Part shown: piece after piece, positions 6,194 to 14,244 of the stretch | How positions within the stretch are numbered: position 1 is the stretch's first letter | How the letters are laid out: every line of letters starts with the position of its first letter | DNA from: DASTBU01 sp035711845 | GTDB taxonomy: Bacteria > Acidobacteriota > Vicinamibacteria > Vicinamibacterales > 2-12-FULL-66-21 | NCBI GenBank assembly: GCA_035711845.1 | Contig: DASTBU010000027.1 | Location: 1 to 14,749 of the forward strand | Reading direction: 5' to 3' | DNA: 14,749 nt | Position numbers and translations under genes: made by a program | The notes under the pieces: model-generated | What the model was told of the DNA's origin: nothing | The model's input: the letters and a program-made list of their open reading frames with translations, nothing else | Database searches by the model: none

Positions 6194-8644
6194 TCAGCGA
6201 ATGTACCCCAGGCTCCGCAGCCGCTGCAGTTGCTCGGGGCTCAGGGTCTTCGTCGCCTCGGCATCCGACTCCAGGCGTGCGGAGGCGGCCATCTGCCTCC
6301 AGCCCTCCAGCGCCTTGGCGAGCCGAGCCACCTCGTCGGGATGCTGCGCGGCAACATCGGTCTTGTTGAGCGGGTCCCTGACGAAATCGTACAGCTCGAA
6401 CTCAGGGCCGCCGTGGGGGCGCGTGCGGTTGTGGATCAGCTTCCACTGTCCGTCCGCGATCGCGTAGGACTCGGTGTCGTGCGGCGGCGGTCCGCCGCCG
6501 TTGGGGCTGGTGATCGCTTTCTCCGTGATCGCCGGGCGCACCTTCCACCGGCCCTCGCCCTGCGCTCCTCCGGTGAGCAGCGGCCGCAGCGACTGGCCCT
6601 GAATTCCGTCCGGCGCGGTCAACCCGCTGATCTCGAGCAGCGTGGGCATGACATCGATCGACTGCACGAGATCCTCGACGACGCGTCCCTGCGGCAGCCC
6701 CGCCGGCCAGCGCATGAACAGCGGCACCTGCGTCAATTCGCCGTAGACGGTCTGACCGTGGAACATCCGGCCATGATCGAGGAATTCCTCCCCATGATCG
6801 CTGAGGAACACGATGAGCGTGTTCTCCTCCAGACCAAGACGCCGAAGCGTCTCGAGGAGGCGCCGTATCTCGACATCCATCGCCCGGATCGATCCGTCGT
6901 ACCAGTCGCGGTCGTACCCGACGTACGCATCCGGATCGAACTTCGCCTCGATCAGCTCGGCGCGGGATGGCATCCCGAAGAGCTGCCGCAGCGGCTCCTT
7001 GATGAACTTCTTGACTTCGGCCGACTGCCGGACGTGCTCTTCCTTGCGCGCCGGATCCGCCCACTGCGTGTCGTAGGGACGGGAGGGCTCGTATGGGTCG
7101 TGAGGATCGAAGACGTGCAGGAAGGCAAAGAACGGCCCGTCACGGTGACGTTCGAGCCATCCTTGCAGCCGATCGACGTACTCGCGGGCGGTCTTGCTGG
7201 ATCCGGGGGTCGAAATCGACCCGTCCTCGTGCAGCTCCTCGAACCCCTGGTGAAGATTGCTGAACTGTCCCGTGAAGAGAACCGACGCGAACGAAACAGT
7301 GGCGTACCCCGCCGACCGATAGGACTCCGCCAGCGTGTGGGCGGAGGCTGGCAGGTGATGGTAGAAGTCGGTCACGCCATGTGAGGTCGGATAGAGCGAT
7401 GTCATCAACGAGGGGGTCGAGACCTTCGTCCACGTGGCCTGGACCGTGTAGTTCTTGAAGAGGACGCCCTCGGCGGCGAGTTGACGCAGGGTTGGGGCCG
7501 TCTCCCGCGAGTAGCCGTACGCGTCGAGGTGATCGCGCCGGAGCGTGTCGGCCTGGATCAGGATGACCCCTTGCGGTCTGGAACCATTTCCGCGGGCGGG
7601 CGAAGCCGGGGGCGTGCGATGGGTGCGAACGACGGGTCCGCCCCAGAAACCAAGCGCGCCTTGTTCAAGCGACGACAGGCTCATCGAGAGCCGCACGCGC
7701 GCTCCCGCGAACCGGCCGAGATCGATGACGCGATCCTCCCAGCGATGAGGCGTCGTGACCGTGTGCTCGAGGAGGACGTCACCGGCATCGGACTCGGGCG
7801 TGCCGGCGCCCGCGACAGCGACGCGGAACGTCACCGGCGCGTCTTCGAGCGTGCCGACTGCCAGGTCGAGCCAGGGACGATCCGGCAGCGTGACGGTGAA
7901 GTCGATGGTTTCGGGAGCCCGGGCGGCCAGCGATTCCCGATAGATCTCCTTGAGCCCTTGCCAGGCGACGCCGGACTGGATGGTGGCCAGGTGCTCCTTC
8001 CGGTACACGACGCGGACCGATTCGATCTCGAAGGTCGCCCCAGCCGCGTCGGTGGGTCTCACGAGGAGATGACGCACCTCTGCGCCGGAGGTATGCAACG
8101 GCGAGGTGAGCGTGTAGGTCTGCACCTCGTCGCCTGGTTTCAGCTCCGCGCTGAAGGGCCAGGCAAAGCCTGCGGCGCGCTTCCGCTCCTCCTGCAGCTC
8201 GACTTTCTCCCCGTTGGGGATCATCAAAGAGATCTGCCGGCCGGCGGACACACGCATCCGCACTTCGACGGCGTGCAGCCGATCGTAGTTGTCGGGTCGG
8301 GCCGCCAACTCGACATGCAGGACTGGAAAGTCGTCGGTCGAACGTCCGGCGAGTCGCCCGTCCCGGATGGTGAGACCGTTGACGCCGGGCCCTCCCTCCC
8401 AGCCGTACGTTCCCGCGAACTGCTTCGGCGGCGGCGAAGGTGCTGGGCCGTCGAACCGCCACTCGGTTCTCGGAATCGCGCGTGCAGGGGCGGCGGCGCC
8501 GCCGCGGACCAACGCGGGCTCGAAGGCATCCACGAGCCGGATCGGTTGTGCGGGGATCGGATCGGAGCTGGCGAACCGGCCGCACGCGGCCGCCGTGACG
8601 AGTGCAACGAGCAGGACCGCGTCAGCGAGTCGGCGTGGGGTCAT
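6194..8644 (-). CDS. Sulfatase-fold (AlkP superfamily) lipoprotein, Thr-nucleophile type, paralogue 1
   Basis: 816 residues from ATG 8644; an in-frame ATG at 8692 exists but overlaps the preceding gene. The chosen start gives a lipoprotein signal (LLVALVTAAAC, Cys21) and a GGAG site 9 bases upstream. Residues 55-215 and 245-340 look like two beta-sandwich domains. The catalytic domain starts at about 357 with VILIQADTLRRDHL (Asp366) and later has SDHGEE (Asp616, His617) and DHGRMFHG. The nucleophile region reads ATWTKVSTPSLMTSLYP: the sulfatase C/SxPSR motif is absent, and Thr406 aligns with the Thr nucleophile of phospho-transferring members. It is therefore probably a phosphatase, phosphodiesterase or transferase at the outer face of a membrane rather than a formylglycine sulfatase; the substrate is unknown. 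It ends in SPEQLQRLRSLGYIR. It is the last gene of the cluster, 31 nt after its paralogue. Confidence 0.85.
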   Translation of the reverse strand: MTPRRLADAVLLVALVTAAACGRFASSDPIPAQPIRLVDAFEPALVRGGAAAPARAIPRTEWRFDGPAPSPPPKQFAGTYGWEGGPGVNGLTIRDGRLAGRSTDDFPVLHVELAARPDNYDRLHAVEVRMRVSAGRQISLMIPNGEKVELQEERKRAAGFAWPFSAELKPGDEVQTYTLTSPLHTSGAEVRHLLVRPTDAAGATFEIESVRVVYRKEHLATIQSGVAWQGLKEIYRESLAARAPETIDFTVTLPDRPWLDLAVGTLEDAPVTFRVAVAGAGTPESDAGDVLLEHTVTTPHRWEDRVIDLGRFAGARVRLSMSLSSLEQGALGFWGGPVVRTHRTPPASPARGNGSRPQGVILIQADTLRRDHLDAYGYSRETAPTLRQLAAEGVLFKNYTVQATWTKVSTPSLMTSLYPTSHGVTDFYHHLPASAHTLAESYRSAGYATVSFASVLFTGQFSNLHQGFEELHEDGSISTPGSSKTAREYVDRLQGWLERHRDGPFFAFLHVFDPHDPYEPSRPYDTQWADPARKEEHVRQSAEVKKFIKEPLRQLFGMPSRAELIEAKFDPDAYVGYDRDWYDGSIRAMDVEIRRLLETLRRLGLEENTLIVFLSDHGEEFLDHGRMFHGQTVYGELTQVPLFMRWPAGLPQGRVVEDLVQSIDVMPTLLEISGLTAPDGIQGQSLRPLLTGGAQGEGRWKVRPAITEKAITSPNGGGPPPHDTESYAIADGQWKLIHNRTRPHGGPEFELYDFVRDPLNKTDVAAQHPDEVARLAKALEGWRQMAASARLESDAEATKTLSPEQLQRLRSLGYIR

Positions 8645-8658
8645 CGGAGCGTGCTCCG
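8645..8658 (-). promoter_or_regulatory. Hairpin covering the Shine-Dalgarno of sulfatase-like paralogue 1
   Basis: CGGAGC-GT-GCTCCG is a perfect inverted repeat directly next to the ATG at 8644. In mRNA the GGAG ribosome site would form the left arm of the stem (5 bp with a CACG loop). It may lower or modulate initiation, or be opened by ribosomes finishing the upstream gene 31 nt away. Confidence 0.4.
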
Positions 8659-8675
8659 TGATTCCATGCACATCG

Positions 8676-11111
8676 TCACCGGATGTACCCAAGACTGCGG
8701 AGCCGCTGCAGTTGCTCGGGGGTCATGTTTCCCGTGGCTTCGGTGTCCGGCTTCAAGCGGGCCGCGGTTGCCATCGCGCGCCACCCTTCGATGGCTTTCG
8801 CGAGGCGCTGCACGACATCGGGATGCTTGTCTGCCACGTTGACCTGATCGAGCGGGTCGCGCACGGCATCGAAGAGCTCGAACTCGAGCTTCCCGGCGGG
8901 ACGCACCACGTTGTGAATGAGCTTCCAGCCGCCGTCGATGATGGCGTAGGACTCGTCCCCCTCGGGCGGGTCAGGCGTGCCGAGCGAGTGTTTCTCCGTG
9001 ATGACCGGCCGCCGCCGCCAGCCAGACGCGGCGGCTGCCGTTCCGTTGGTCGTTCCCGCGCGGTCGGCTGTCACCAGCGGGACGAGGCTCTGCCCTTGCA
9101 GGCCCTCCGGTTGTTGCAGCCGGCTGATATCGAGCAGCGTGGGCATCACGTCGATCAGCTGAACGGGCTCCTCGACGACGCGGCCCGCCTGCACCTGTCC
9201 TGGCCACCGCAGCACCAGCGGCACGCGGACCATCTCGCCGTACGTGCTTTGTCCGTGCCACATGCGGCCGTGCTCGTGGAACTCTTCGCCGTGATCGCTG
9301 AGGAACAAGATCGCCGTCTTCTCGTCGAGCCCCGCCGTGCGCAGGCGGCCGAACAGCCGCTCGAGCTCGACGTCGAGCCCGCGGATGGAGGAGTCGTACC
9401 AGTCCTTGTCGTAGGCGATGTAGCTGGCAGGATCGACACCCGCCTCGGTCATTTCCTGAGGAGTGGCCATGCCACGGCCGGCGAGGAACGGTGCCTTGAT
9501 CGTCTTGCGCAGGCTCTCACGCTGGCGGACGTGCTCGTCCCGCCTCGACGCGTCGGCCCACATCGTGTCGTAGGGGCGTCGCGGCTCGTACGGGCTGTGC
9601 GGATCGAAGACGTGCAGATACACAAAGAACGGCTCGCCGCGGTGGCGCTCGATCCACTCCGCCGCGCGGTCGACGTATTCCCGCGCGGTCTTGCTGGTGT
9701 ACGGGCCGCCCGAGTCCAAAACCGACGTCTGCTCGTGCAGCTCCTCGAACCCCTGGTGCAGGTTGGTGTACTGTCCGCTGAACATCACCGACGAGAGCGA
9801 CAGCGTGGCATACCCCGCCTGGCGGTAGACCTCCGCGATCGTCGTCGAGGCAGCCGGCAGCCGGTCGTCGAAGGTGAAGACGCCGTGCGTGGAGGGGTAC
9901 AACGACGTCATGATCGAAGGCGTCGACACCTTCGTCCATCCTGCCTGGGCGAACGCGTTCTTGAACACCGCGCCTTCGGCGCCGATGCGTTTCAGGAACG
10001 GCGCGGTGTCCCGTCCGTGACCGTAGAGCCCGAGGTGATCGGGCCGCAGCGTGTCCGCCTGAATCAGGATGACGCCCTGCGGGCCTTCGCCGGCGGTCGC
10101 GATCCGCGAGCGGATGACCGGCGACCCCCACAGCCCGGGCACGCCTCCGGTCTCGCCGGTCAGCGACAGCGACAGCCGCACGCGCCGTCCCGCATAGCCG
10201 TCGAGGTCGATCCGCTGGCGCTCCCATCGATACGGCGTGGTCACGGTGTGGTCCAGCAGCACCTGCTCCCCCGTGTCGGACTCCTGCGCGAGCGCCACGC
10301 GAAATGTCACGGGCGCATCGTCAATCGTCCCGACGGCCAGATCGAACCATGCGCGCTCGGGTACCGTGACCTCGAACTTCATCGTCTCCGGGGAGCGGGC
10401 GACGAGCGACTCGCGATACACCTCCCCGAGGCCCTGCCAGCCCACGCCTGACAGCACGCTCGCCAGGTGCTCCCGGCGCGTGATCACGCGGACTGATTCG
10501 ATTTCGAAGGAGGCGCCTGGCGCGTCGGTGGGGCGAACCAGGATCTGACGGACGCGCATCATGCTGAGCGGTGCGGGACTGGTCAATGTGTACGTTTGCA
10601 GCTCCGAACCGGCCACGATTGGCGTCGTCAGGTTCCCGGGTCCAGCCAGCTGTCTGTGCATGGTGGCCATGTCCAGGCGCTCGGGTCCGCGGAACGCCAC
10701 GAGCAGATTGGAGCCGGCCGACGCGCGAAGCCGGATTTCGATCGCGTGGAACTGGTCGCGGCTATCGAGATCCCGGGTGCGTGAGATTCGCAGGAGCGGA
10801 AAGTCCGTTGTGGTGCGTCCGACCAGACGGCCGTCGCGAACGGAAAGCCCAGCGACGCCAGGACTCCCCTGGACGCCCCGCGTGGCTGCGAACTCCGCGG
10901 GCGCCGGGACAGGCGCGGCGCCGTCGAACCTCCACTCGGTCTTCGGTAAATCCGTTGCCGCGGCCGGCGCGGTTCCCTGGAGCGTCTGTTTGCCGAAGAG
11001 ATCGACGAGCCGGATCGCCGCGACGGGCTCTGTGGCGGGAGAACTGCGGCCGCAGGCGGAGGCGGCGGCGAGAGCCAGGACGATCGCGGGCGCCGAGCGG
11101 AGAACTCCCAC
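8676..11111 (-). CDS. Sulfatase-fold (AlkP superfamily) lipoprotein, Thr-nucleophile type, paralogue 2
   Basis: 811 residues from GTG 11111. This start has GGGAGG 7 bases upstream and gives a clean lipoprotein signal (MGVLRSAPAIVLALAAASAC, Cys20). The longer frame from ATG 11174 adds 21 residues, starts inside a tandem repeat and lacks these features. Domain order equals paralogue 1: two beta-sandwich regions (55-210, 240-335), then the catalytic domain from about 345. Key residues are Asp352 (QADTLRPDHL), Thr393 in GWTKVSTPSIMTSLYP, Asp606-His607 (SDHGEE) and HEHGRMWHG. Identity with paralogue 1 is high through the catalytic core (NLHQGFEELHE, SKTAREYVDR, LHVFDPH.PYEP), so the pair arose by tandem duplication. 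It ends TPEQLQRLRSLGYIR. It lies in line with the membrane-protein gene but is separated by about 107 nt, so it may have its own promoter. A formylglycine sulfatase role is unlikely. Confidence 0.85.
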   Translation of the reverse strand: MGVLRSAPAIVLALAAASACGRSSPATEPVAAIRLVDLFGKQTLQGTAPAAATDLPKTEWRFDGAAPVPAPAEFAATRGVQGSPGVAGLSVRDGRLVGRTTTDFPLLRISRTRDLDSRDQFHAIEIRLRASAGSNLLVAFRGPERLDMATMHRQLAGPGNLTTPIVAGSELQTYTLTSPAPLSMMRVRQILVRPTDAPGASFEIESVRVITRREHLASVLSGVGWQGLGEVYRESLVARSPETMKFEVTVPERAWFDLAVGTIDDAPVTFRVALAQESDTGEQVLLDHTVTTPYRWERQRIDLDGYAGRRVRLSLSLTGETGGVPGLWGSPVIRSRIATAGEGPQGVILIQADTLRPDHLGLYGHGRDTAPFLKRIGAEGAVFKNAFAQAGWTKVSTPSIMTSLYPSTHGVFTFDDRLPAASTTIAEVYRQAGYATLSLSSVMFSGQYTNLHQGFEELHEQTSVLDSGGPYTSKTAREYVDRAAEWIERHRGEPFFVYLHVFDPHSPYEPRRPYDTMWADASRRDEHVRQRESLRKTIKAPFLAGRGMATPQEMTEAGVDPASYIAYDKDWYDSSIRGLDVELERLFGRLRTAGLDEKTAILFLSDHGEEFHEHGRMWHGQSTYGEMVRVPLVLRWPGQVQAGRVVEEPVQLIDVMPTLLDISRLQQPEGLQGQSLVPLVTADRAGTTNGTAAAASGWRRRPVITEKHSLGTPDPPEGDESYAIIDGGWKLIHNVVRPAGKLEFELFDAVRDPLDQVNVADKHPDVVQRLAKAIEGWRAMATAARLKPDTEATGNMTPEQLQRLRSLGYIR

Positions 11112-11118
11112 CAGATAC

Positions 11119-11124
11119 CCTCCC
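11119..11124 (-). promoter_or_regulatory. Ribosome binding site deciding the start of paralogue 2
   Basis: GGGAGG on the minus strand, 7 bases before GTG at 11111. It supports the shorter start, which places a canonical lipobox 20 residues from the N-terminus. Confidence 0.65.
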
Positions 11125-11170
11125 ACGGAGAGGACGAAGCTCGAAGCCAGCCGTCGAACTCCGGCCGTCA

Positions 11171-11219
11171 CCATTCACCACTCAGCATTCAGCATTCAGC
11201 ACTCAGCATTCAGCATTTT
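11171..11219 (-). repeat. Seven-base tandem repeat in the intergenic gap
   Basis: On the plus strand the units read CCATTCA, CCACTCA, GCATTCA, GCATTCA, GCACTCA, GCATTCA and a partial GCATTTT. That is about six heptamers with one or two substitutions each. The first base of the membrane-protein stop codon falls at its edge. The array fills nearly half of the gap between the membrane-protein gene and sulfatase-like paralogue 2. Function unknown; too short and irregular for CRISPR. Confidence 0.8.
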
Positions 11220-12088
11220 CAAAGCGTCACATTGAACCTCTTTCGCAGCGCGAATGCAATCAGCATCGACAGGACGAAGTACACGATCATCCAGTGCACA
11301 CCCCACCCAAGTATCTGGATATCCCGTTCGGGGTAGGCCAGGCTAATCGAGGTCAGCGCGGCCCCGCCCGGAAGCGGCGCTTCCGCCGGGTACAGGAGCT
11401 GATTCAAGAAGGCGGCTTCGAGCCTCACCGGCGAGCGGCGTATCACGTCGTTCGATACTCGCACCGACTTCGTGAAATTCTCGGTGCCGACCCGAAGCCG
11501 CAGCTCGTACTCGCCGGGTTCCCGCGGCGCAATTCGCCAGATCACTTCGCGCGTCGCCGGAATGACGACGGCGGGTGTCTGCATCTCGATTTGCGGCGGC
11601 GCCTCCAGCGTGGCGATCTCCCGGCGGTCGGCTGCCGAGGCGAGAGACACATCGGCCATGGAGGCGGAGCCGAGGAGGACCCCTTCGCGTACCTGGGCCT
11701 TCAGCAGCACCGGTTCCCCGGGCGTCAATCCGTCGTAGCCGTAGTGGAACTGAAGCTGCGCGATTACGAGGACGAGCGGTACGATCATCCACAGCATCGG
11801 CACCAGCGACAGGCGCAGGTACGTGAGGTTGTGCCGGAGTATCTCGCCCTGCGCCCGGAAGATGGCGCGCATGTCGTCGTTGAACAGCCGGATCTCGAAG
11901 ATGGCGGCATGGATCTGCCGTTTCACCGCCGCCAGGCGCGTCTGGTCGGACGTCCGCTTGAAGATCAGCAGCATCGCGACGGCGGTCACGGCCGACGCCA
12001 CGACGAGTCCGACGATCGGCGGCAGCTGCCGAAACGGCGCCAGCAGCAGGTCGAACGAGCGAGCGAGCAGCGCGTTCAGGAGCGACAC
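11219..12088 (-). CDS. Three-TM membrane protein, EMC3/TMCO1/DUF106-like (YidC/Oxa1 superfamily), with extracytoplasmic beta domain
   Basis: 289 residues from GTG 12088, 1 nt after the stop of the preceding gene, so probably translated by coupling (no good Shine-Dalgarno). TM1 is about 24-43. A charged helical, coiled-coil-like stretch is 45-88 (FKRTSDQTRLAAVKRQIH, RAQGEILRHN). TM2 is about 91-113 (LRLSLVPMLWMIVPLVLVIA). Residues 114-258 are a beta-rich domain (EPGEYELRLRVGTENFTKSVRV). TM3 is about 261-282, followed by RKRFNV. The TM1 - coiled coil - TM2 (xxLxPMxxM) layout resembles archaeal DUF106/EMC3 proteins, which are membrane insertases. Positive residues put the coiled coil and C-terminus in the cytoplasm and the beta domain outside. 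Such a large insert before the last TM is not typical of that family as I know it. A role in inserting or anchoring the cluster's envelope proteins is inference. Confidence 0.6.
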   Translation of the reverse strand: MSLLNALLARSFDLLLAPFRQLPPIVGLVVASAVTAVAMLLIFKRTSDQTRLAAVKRQIHAAIFEIRLFNDDMRAIFRAQGEILRHNLTYLRLSLVPMLWMIVPLVLVIAQLQFHYGYDGLTPGEPVLLKAQVREGVLLGSASMADVSLASAADRREIATLEAPPQIEMQTPAVVIPATREVIWRIAPREPGEYELRLRVGTENFTKSVRVSNDVIRRSPVRLEAAFLNQLLYPAEAPLPGGAALTSISLAYPERDIQILGWGVHWMIVYFVLSMLIAFALRKRFNVTL

Positions 12089-12089
12089 G

Positions 12090-12281
12090 TCAGGAGATGT
12101 AGCCGAGCCCCTTCAGCTTTTTCTTGATTTCGTCCTCGGAGTCGGCCTTTTCGAGCTGGGCCAGCTCCTTTTCGAGCGCGTGCGTGATGAACTCCTCGAC
12201 CGACGAGTAGCCGGCCAGATCCGAGAATCGCTTCACGCGCGCGAGCAGCGCCTTGTCGAGCTTGATGCCTGATCCGAACAT
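12090..12281 (-). CDS. Small ribbon-helix-helix-like protein with LGYI tail
   Basis: 63 residues. The ATG at 12281 is 1 nt after the stop of the phosphodiesterase gene, with GGAAGGA 5 nt upstream. Residues 5-44 (IKLDKALLARVKRFSDLAGYSSVEEFITHALEKELAQ) fit a CopG/MetJ-type ribbon-helix-helix: a short strand, a first helix, a turn at GYSS and a second helix. Such proteins are usually dimeric DNA-binding repressors. The rest is acidic then basic (EKADSEDEIKKKLKGLGYIS), and its end matches the C-termini of both sulfatase-like proteins of this cluster. Sitting between an envelope enzyme and a membrane protein with 1-nt spacings, it may autoregulate the cluster or act as a partner of its products. 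Neither is shown by the sequence. Confidence 0.75.
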   Translation of the reverse strand: MFGSGIKLDKALLARVKRFSDLAGYSSVEEFITHALEKELAQLEKADSEDEIKKKLKGLGYIS

Positions 12282-12282
12282 G

Positions 12283-14244
12283 TCAGTCCTTCCTTGATCT
12301 CGGAAAGTTCTCGATTCCGAACTCCGCGACGAGCGCCGCGGCGAGCGTCTGAAGCGTCGGCGCCGGCTTCCGCAGCGCGCGGCTCGTCAGCAGGATCCCC
12401 GGGACGGCCCGATGATCCATGCAGTGATCGCCGCTCCAGGGATCCTTGTTGTCCACGATCACCTCCGGCGGCAGCGCGCCGATCGCGGATTCATCCGAGC
12501 TGCGGGTCCCTTTGGCGTATCCGACGATGATGTCGGGCGCGATGTCCTTGGTTTCGGCGAGGGTGAAGACCTCTTCGCTGCGATAGACCTTCGTGACGGC
12601 CGGCTGGCCCGTGGCGGGGTCGCGCGTCTGGAGCAGCTTCTGCGAGATCTCGGCCAGGAGGGCGTCGCGATCCTGGGGATCGACGATGCCCGACTTCTCG
12701 CGCCCCGCGAGGTTCACGTAAAGCCCGTTCAGCCCGAGGCCATAGGCTCTCGTCTTCGACCAGTCCACGTTGGCGAAGTATCCGGGATCGCCCTTCCAGT
12801 CGGGCCGCAAGGGGACGAGGTAGCCGTTGTCGCGCAGCCAGCTGTTCAGATGGAAGGCCCGGCGCCAGGACGTGAAGCCGTGATCGGACATGACTACGAG
12901 GAGGTCGTCGTTCCCCAGCCGCTCGAGTGTTTCGCCGACGATCGCGTCGAGCCCCGCGTACAGATCTTCGACGACGTGGGCGTATCGGGCGTCCTTTTCC
13001 GCGTCGTACCCCGGGTGTCCGGGATCCATGGGCCGCCACATCATGTGAGAGACCTGATCGACGTTCCCGAAGTAATAGAAGAGGAAGCCGTCCGTGAACC
13101 TTTCGAGCACGTACCGATACTGGCGGCGGTTCTCGTCCTCCGCGAGCCGGGCCTGTTCGAGGAACTCGTCTGCGCTCAGAACGCCGGTCTTGAGGCTCTT
13201 GGTGTCTTCCGGCATGCCCTGGCTGTAGAAGCGGCCGGTCGCGCGCGCCAGGTCCGCCGCGTACTCCTCCGGCGTCGAGATCGGCAGCGCCGGCGACAGC
13301 GGATCGATGTTGGGCGGGCTCATATACAGCTCGAAGTACGGGTCGAGCTGCTTCAAATAAAACCGGCACTCGGCCCGCACGCCCTGGGTCGGAATCAGCT
13401 CGAACTCCACAGGTACCCAGTCGCTCCATTCGCCCACCCGGAGCAGCCGCTCCTCGTCGCCGACCACGAGCTTCACGAATTTCTGCCGGTCGTCGATGTA
13501 GGCCGCGAACTCCGCGCGCACCTTTTCCGGCTTCACCAGGAACGGGTTGTCCGGACCTTCGATGGTCGCGCGCACGGCGCCGTCGATCACATCCACCGCA
13601 TGCACGAGGCCGCCGGAAAGCGCCCGCCCGCCGAACGCGTACGGCTCGGACGTATAGAACGAGAAGGTCCCGTACGTGCCGAGGATGTCCGGCGTCCCCA
13701 TTCCGCTCAGCTCGCGGGTTGCGCTGCCCGACGGAGGAAAGTTCGCCGGCATCCGGATGATCGTCGTGTCCACCCCGTGTTCCTCGAGCACGTTCCAGAA
13801 CGGCTCACCGCGGCGGAGCAGTTCCACGCTGCCGCTCGAGAGCGGGATGCGCCACCTGCCGACCGTGACGTTCCGGCCGCCTTCTTCCGCCTTCGACGTG
13901 GACAGATAGGGCACCATCGTGTGCGGGTCGCGATGGATGAAGTCGAAGATTCCGTGCGCGCCGGGATCGAGACCGGTGATGAACGTGGACCAGGCGACGG
14001 GACTCTGCGGCGGAATCGACGTGCCGAGCGGCGCGAACGAACCCGACTGCGACAGGCGCACGAAGTTCGGCAGACGCCCGCGCGCCATCAGATCGCGGGT
14101 CAGGTCGTAGTCGAGGCCGTCGAAGCCGAGCACGATGACGCGCCGGCCGACCGTCTCGTGCCCGCCGCAGCCCGCCGCGAGGGCCAGCGTCGTCGCGAGG
14201 GCGGCTGCCAGAAGCCGGGCGCCGACCCTCCTCCGCCCCCTCAT
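12283..14244 (-). CDS. Type I phosphodiesterase/nucleotide pyrophosphatase-family lipoprotein
   Basis: 653 residues from ATG 14244. A longer open frame to 14739 exists, but it is out-of-frame sequence of the upstream gene (Arg-rich, no homology). The chosen start overlaps the upstream stop as ATGA and gives a lipoprotein signal (LALAAGC, Cys26). AlkP-superfamily residues visible: Asp42 (VLGFDGLDYDL), Ser81 as probable nucleophile (PPQSPVAWSTFITG, then PGAHGIFDF), Asp396 and His400 (GNVDQVSHMMW), Asp454-His455 (VMSDHGF) and His607 (WSGDHCMDH), so the two-metal site looks complete. The family hydrolyses phosphate mono- or diesters; here it would act at the envelope. A beta-rich segment around 230-310 is inserted between the catalytic halves. 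It is the downstream member of a tandem pair and is followed after 1 nt by the small RHH-like gene. Substrate unknown. Confidence 0.88.
   Translation of the reverse strand: MRGRRRVGARLLAAALATTLALAAGCGGHETVGRRVIVLGFDGLDYDLTRDLMARGRLPNFVRLSQSGSFAPLGTSIPPQSPVAWSTFITGLDPGAHGIFDFIHRDPHTMVPYLSTSKAEEGGRNVTVGRWRIPLSSGSVELLRRGEPFWNVLEEHGVDTTIIRMPANFPPSGSATRELSGMGTPDILGTYGTFSFYTSEPYAFGGRALSGGLVHAVDVIDGAVRATIEGPDNPFLVKPEKVRAEFAAYIDDRQKFVKLVVGDEERLLRVGEWSDWVPVEFELIPTQGVRAECRFYLKQLDPYFELYMSPPNIDPLSPALPISTPEEYAADLARATGRFYSQGMPEDTKSLKTGVLSADEFLEQARLAEDENRRQYRYVLERFTDGFLFYYFGNVDQVSHMMWRPMDPGHPGYDAEKDARYAHVVEDLYAGLDAIVGETLERLGNDDLLVVMSDHGFTSWRRAFHLNSWLRDNGYLVPLRPDWKGDPGYFANVDWSKTRAYGLGLNGLYVNLAGREKSGIVDPQDRDALLAEISQKLLQTRDPATGQPAVTKVYRSEEVFTLAETKDIAPDIIVGYAKGTRSSDESAIGALPPEVIVDNKDPWSGDHCMDHRAVPGILLTSRALRKPAPTLQTLAAALVAEFGIENFPRSRKD

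Noticed and set aside
8289..10451. A 720-codon open frame on the plus strand across both sulfatase-like genes
   Set aside because: It is antisense to well-supported catalytic domains, is Arg/His/Pro-rich and has no recognisable motif. High GC content keeps this frame open.
11112..11174. Longer start of sulfatase-like paralogue 2 at ATG 11174
   Set aside because: That ATG lies within the heptamer repeat and pushes the lipobox to residue 41. GTG 11111 has a strong GGGAGG and an ideal signal peptide.
11171..11219. CRISPR array
   Set aside because: Units are 7 bp and contiguous with no spacers, and there are no cas genes.
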